Below, piece by piece: positions 60,731-64,000 of a stretch of 64,000 nucleotides of DNA. The translations under genes were made by a program, and so were the position numbers. The notes below the pieces were generated by a model. That model did not search any database. It saw only the letters and a list, made by a program, of their open reading frames with translations, and was not told where the DNA came from. Every line of letters begins with the position of its first letter. Position 1 is the first letter of the stretch. Origin of the DNA: Patiria miniata (taxonomy: Eukaryota; Echinodermata; Asteroidea; Valvatida; Asterinidae); the NCBI RefSeq assembly GCF_015706575.1, contig NW_024037070.1:9661361-9725360 (forward strand), written 5' to 3'.

Positions 60731-63597
60731 TGGTCAATTGCCCTCTCATTGTGACCGTATTGTGTCAGAGAATTTCCTCAATTTTTTTGCCAAGACGTAT
60801 CCTATATTTCCGATAAATTTCAAGTTTTTGGATGTAATTAGTGAAGATTATGGGTCTGATTCCCCAACGTCGTTAAATAAATCAACACCCGGAACATACT
60901 ATGATCCGATCAGCCGCCAGACCAATGATGGTCATGGCCCACAGGACACGACTTTCAGTCCACGAAAAAAACAAAATGAAACCCCGCCTTTTTTTAGGAT
61001 GAATATTCCCAACTAAACTGCTCGTGAACTTTACCACTAAACTCCCATTGTATTTTAGAAGGACGAATCGGCGTGGAATGTGCATTTTTCTTTTCAAACT
61101 GTACTCCTACACGACATTTCAAAAGTCTTTTATACCAAACGCACGCAATCCAAGCAAACGGTTTAACCATGTGGCAATAATTTCCTTCCATTCATTCCAA
61201 ACTTGCCTGCGCTGTCTGCAAATTTCGTGTCGCAACACTTCTTAGTCGACAATAACAAGAACTGTTCCCCAGCCCAAGGTAAAAAAAGTGACACAAATAC
61301 CGTTTTCCTGTGTTACGTGACTGAACGTGCACGTGACAAAATGGCAGCAATGTAGTTTGGTGGAACTCCTCATATTATGGTTAAAGGTTTCTCATATACC
61401 TTTTACAGCAGGCTGAGCTTCGTTTAACATCCATGAGTTGTTATAAACATTTCGTTTTACAGACCCTGTCTCTTATTTTGTGCCAAGGTGACGATACTGT
61501 CATCGTGGACTCCACACAGTTTCTTACTTTTATGCCAACTCGTCGTCAGCAGACTAACACAGTTTCAATGAAGCCAACGCAAACAACCCTATAGGTTCAC
61601 AATTTTGTAAAATGGATTAGGTTTTGTTTGTTTGAAAAACGAAACATCACTTTCAAACAGAATGACTGGATTAAAAAGCTTTGTTTTCAGACTTATACTG
61701 CTTGCAGTTAATCTAACTCTAACAGAAAAAACTACCTACAAATCCAGAAAAGGGTACAAACTGTTTTCTTGTGTAAATAGCGTTCCCACGCCAGGGCCCA
61801 TTTCTCGTTTGCTAGGCTGTATGAGGGCCAGGCAGCCCCCTACTCTGCACCCATGGTTTCACCTCCCTGAACCACAACTGTAAATCTCTCATTGTGTACA
61901 AGAGCCCCCTCTAAAGTCTAAGGAGGCCTCTCGAGTAAGGGCTTTATATACAAATTGGGACCCTGGTCGGGCCGTTTGAAAACAACTTAAAAGCAGATAA
62001 TGTCCCGGATGATTGAGGAAAGGCATGGGAGTATAAATCCACACATGGATTGGTAACAAGGATTTTTTTCTTGTGAAGAGGGTTGTATATATACTTGCAT
62101 GGCCGCCTGGCGATGAATTGAAGTGATTGTTGGGCAAGTTCAAAACCGTGTACTTGACACAGGAAATGTCGTATTTGTCAAACGACTGTCGGCTGGGTAT
62201 ATGCCAGATGCCACCCGGTGGTCAAAGAGTAACTACGTACGGAACATTCTGGATCCAGCTTTGAAGTAAACCAAAAGAATAGTCTGAGAAACAAATAATA
62301 CAAATACTGATTTGTTTGATTTTTATTTAAGGGAACGACGTGATTCTTTTCTTAAAGAAAAGTTCACACCTAACACCGTTGTTAGCGGCACGAGTTGTTT
62401 GTATGCCTTCCTTTGCACGTGTCAAGTAGTCATCAGTGAGCAAACTGTTTTTATTCGCGGAGTTGTGTAGCGTCCTCGAGATTTCTCTCTGTCCCGGCCA
62501 AATTGGTGTGTAGATTGTTCTTGTCAACACTAGATCGAAGGAAACGCAATCACTTGTCAAGACTCCTGATTTGCGACACTTCTCCCAACCCCATCCTCCT
62601 TATCAGTACGACAGTAGGTGACATCTGAGCCCCCTTTTGGTCCTCGTTCGCACTTTCGATTTGACGAACCAACCCAATCCCCCTCCCATATAACAAAAAA
62701 AATCGAGAAATATTAGAATTGCTAAAAACAAGGAAATCTTGTAGCGGCGTCAACTCGCACTCGACTGTGGAGTAACAACGCCGTGGCGAGACGCGTAACG
62801 GTTGGCCTGTATAATGTTTTGTGTTTTCTTTTACCCTGTTCTCTGGACATCCTTTTTGTATAATCTTGTGTAAGGCAAGACCGAAGGAGATGGTTTTTAG
62901 CTTGTCAGTTTACCTTGGCCTCCTAATCCAGACCAAATTGTATAACATTGGGCTTGTTCTGCGCGCCTCTGCGGCAGAGATGGCCAAATACGGCGAGCCA
63001 GTCCACTCGTCACGCCTCACTGTCAATTCCATCATCTCAATTGCTCTGGTTTGTGGGGGCATGTGAAAACGGCGCGTTTGTCTAGTTGTACTGAACGAAG
63101 AGAACTTGGGAAATATGAACGAACTAGTATTGTGCAATCATTTTGTTTACTCATTTCTATAAAGTTTTCCAATTTGAAATTCAAACACCGACAACGATAA
63201 ATAAAACTGAGCATAAGAAATGGAAAAATAGATGCTTGCGTCATCTTCAAAAATCTGCCCTACTTAAAGGTCCGTCCTTGTTTATTAAGGCTTTTATAAT
63301 TGGGACTTCATTGCCGTCTTAAACTTGCGTTCCCCGTGCTCTTCAAATTGTGTGTTTTATTCCAACCAAAAATCCCTTTCCCTTTTTGGACGCTGCAACG
63401 CTTTAACAAAAGGCTTTTCTTTTGGGCACAAACACATTTGCTTTGCCATTAGCCTGGCTCCCGGTCCGTACATTATCGATACTGATTGTGGGGCGGGAAC
63501 CAGCCCACCCCGCACGAACGCAATTATCGTCTGGCAGCCAATAATTCGAAATTGTAAAGTAATCATTCAATAAAATGGGCCTATTTTTGTTTCTGTT
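60731..63597. other. Intergenic, non-coding
   Basis: No gene, RNA or transposon ends recognised. Short open frames only. Confidence 0.55.
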
Positions 63598-63696
63598 CGA
63601 TGTCTCACTCGAAAGTGAATAACTGTTGTATTGTTAGAAAAATAGCAATTTAGAAAAGGAAATCTATTTTCGGCATGAAACTCAAAAATAGCATGG
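63598..63696 (+). repeat. Dispersed ~96-bp repeat, copy 2
   Basis: This stretch aligns with 27688-27786, sharing CGATGTCT, TAGCAATTTA, AATCTATTTTCG and AAAATAGCA in the same order and spacing. Here the internal inverted repeat is imperfect. The two copies lie on either side of FoxC. Confidence 0.6.
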
Positions 63697-64000
63697 AACG
63701 CAACAAACATCAATTATGTACTCATGATTACCATGTTCAGCTTGTGATGCAAGATTTTATCTTTAGTAGTCGCCCTCAGTGGTATATTTAAAACATTTTA
63801 AAAGATTTGTGGAGCATGCTTCGTCATTAAACATTATCTCTATAACATCGTAGAGGGCGCTACAGACGGAGCCATTACATTGACACAACAATACCCAGTT
63901 GCATAAACAAAGAGAAAACTGTTCAAGAATTCGTCTTAATTAAGGTAATTATGCATGAATTCTTTGTGTTGTTGATAATGTAACGAATATGGATATCTCT
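63697..64000. other. Right edge, non-coding
   Basis: AT-rich; one AGAGGGCGC motif at 63852-63860. Nothing else recognised. Confidence 0.55.

Overview
The window is a metazoan, intron-containing, AT-rich, gene-poor locus built around two forkhead transcription factor genes: FoxF (minus strand, left edge, first exon only) and FoxC (plus strand, single exon, 44.1-45.7 kb). They stand head to head, separated by about 42 kb in which I find no convincing coding sequence. FoxF and FoxC belong to the ancient bilaterian FoxC-FoxF-FoxL1-FoxQ1 mesodermal cluster. The protein sequences, the intronless FoxC, the gene linkage and the repeat types suggest an invertebrate deuterostome, most likely an ambulacrarian (echinoderm or hemichordate). 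Amphioxus or a slowly evolving lophotrochozoan cannot be excluded from sequence alone.

Layout. 1-821 is FoxF intron sequence; the last exon lies off the left edge. 822-2013 is FoxF exon 1. From 2014 to about 43.8 kb runs the shared divergent intergenic region. It holds a putative FoxF promoter, a three-half-site nuclear-receptor element (DR2 plus DR5), several GC-rich islands that could be enhancers, and non-autonomous DNA transposons. These are a 1.6 kb foldback element with a TTAA-type element nested in one arm, hAT-like MITEs with long poly-G tracts, and short palindromic MITEs. From 43.8 kb come the FoxC TATA box, a leader with three small upstream ORFs and a perfect Gli consensus, and the FoxC ORF. 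From 45.67 kb to the end lie the FoxC 3' UTR and downstream flank, with polyadenylation signals, a 28-bp x4 tandem repeat, a TTAA-flanked MITE and further GC-rich islands. No FoxL1, FoxQ1 or other gene is seen.

How it may work. FoxF and FoxC both act in mesoderm and are Hedgehog- and BMP-responsive in vertebrates. A divergent pair around a gene-free 42 kb interval is the layout expected if enhancers are shared or insulated. Candidate inputs visible in the sequence are the RAR/RXR-type element 6.9 kb upstream of FoxF, the Gli site in the FoxC leader, an ERR/SF-1-type site near 23.3 kb, and a scatter of CTCF-core-like AGAGGGCGC motifs. All regulatory calls are motif-based and unproven.
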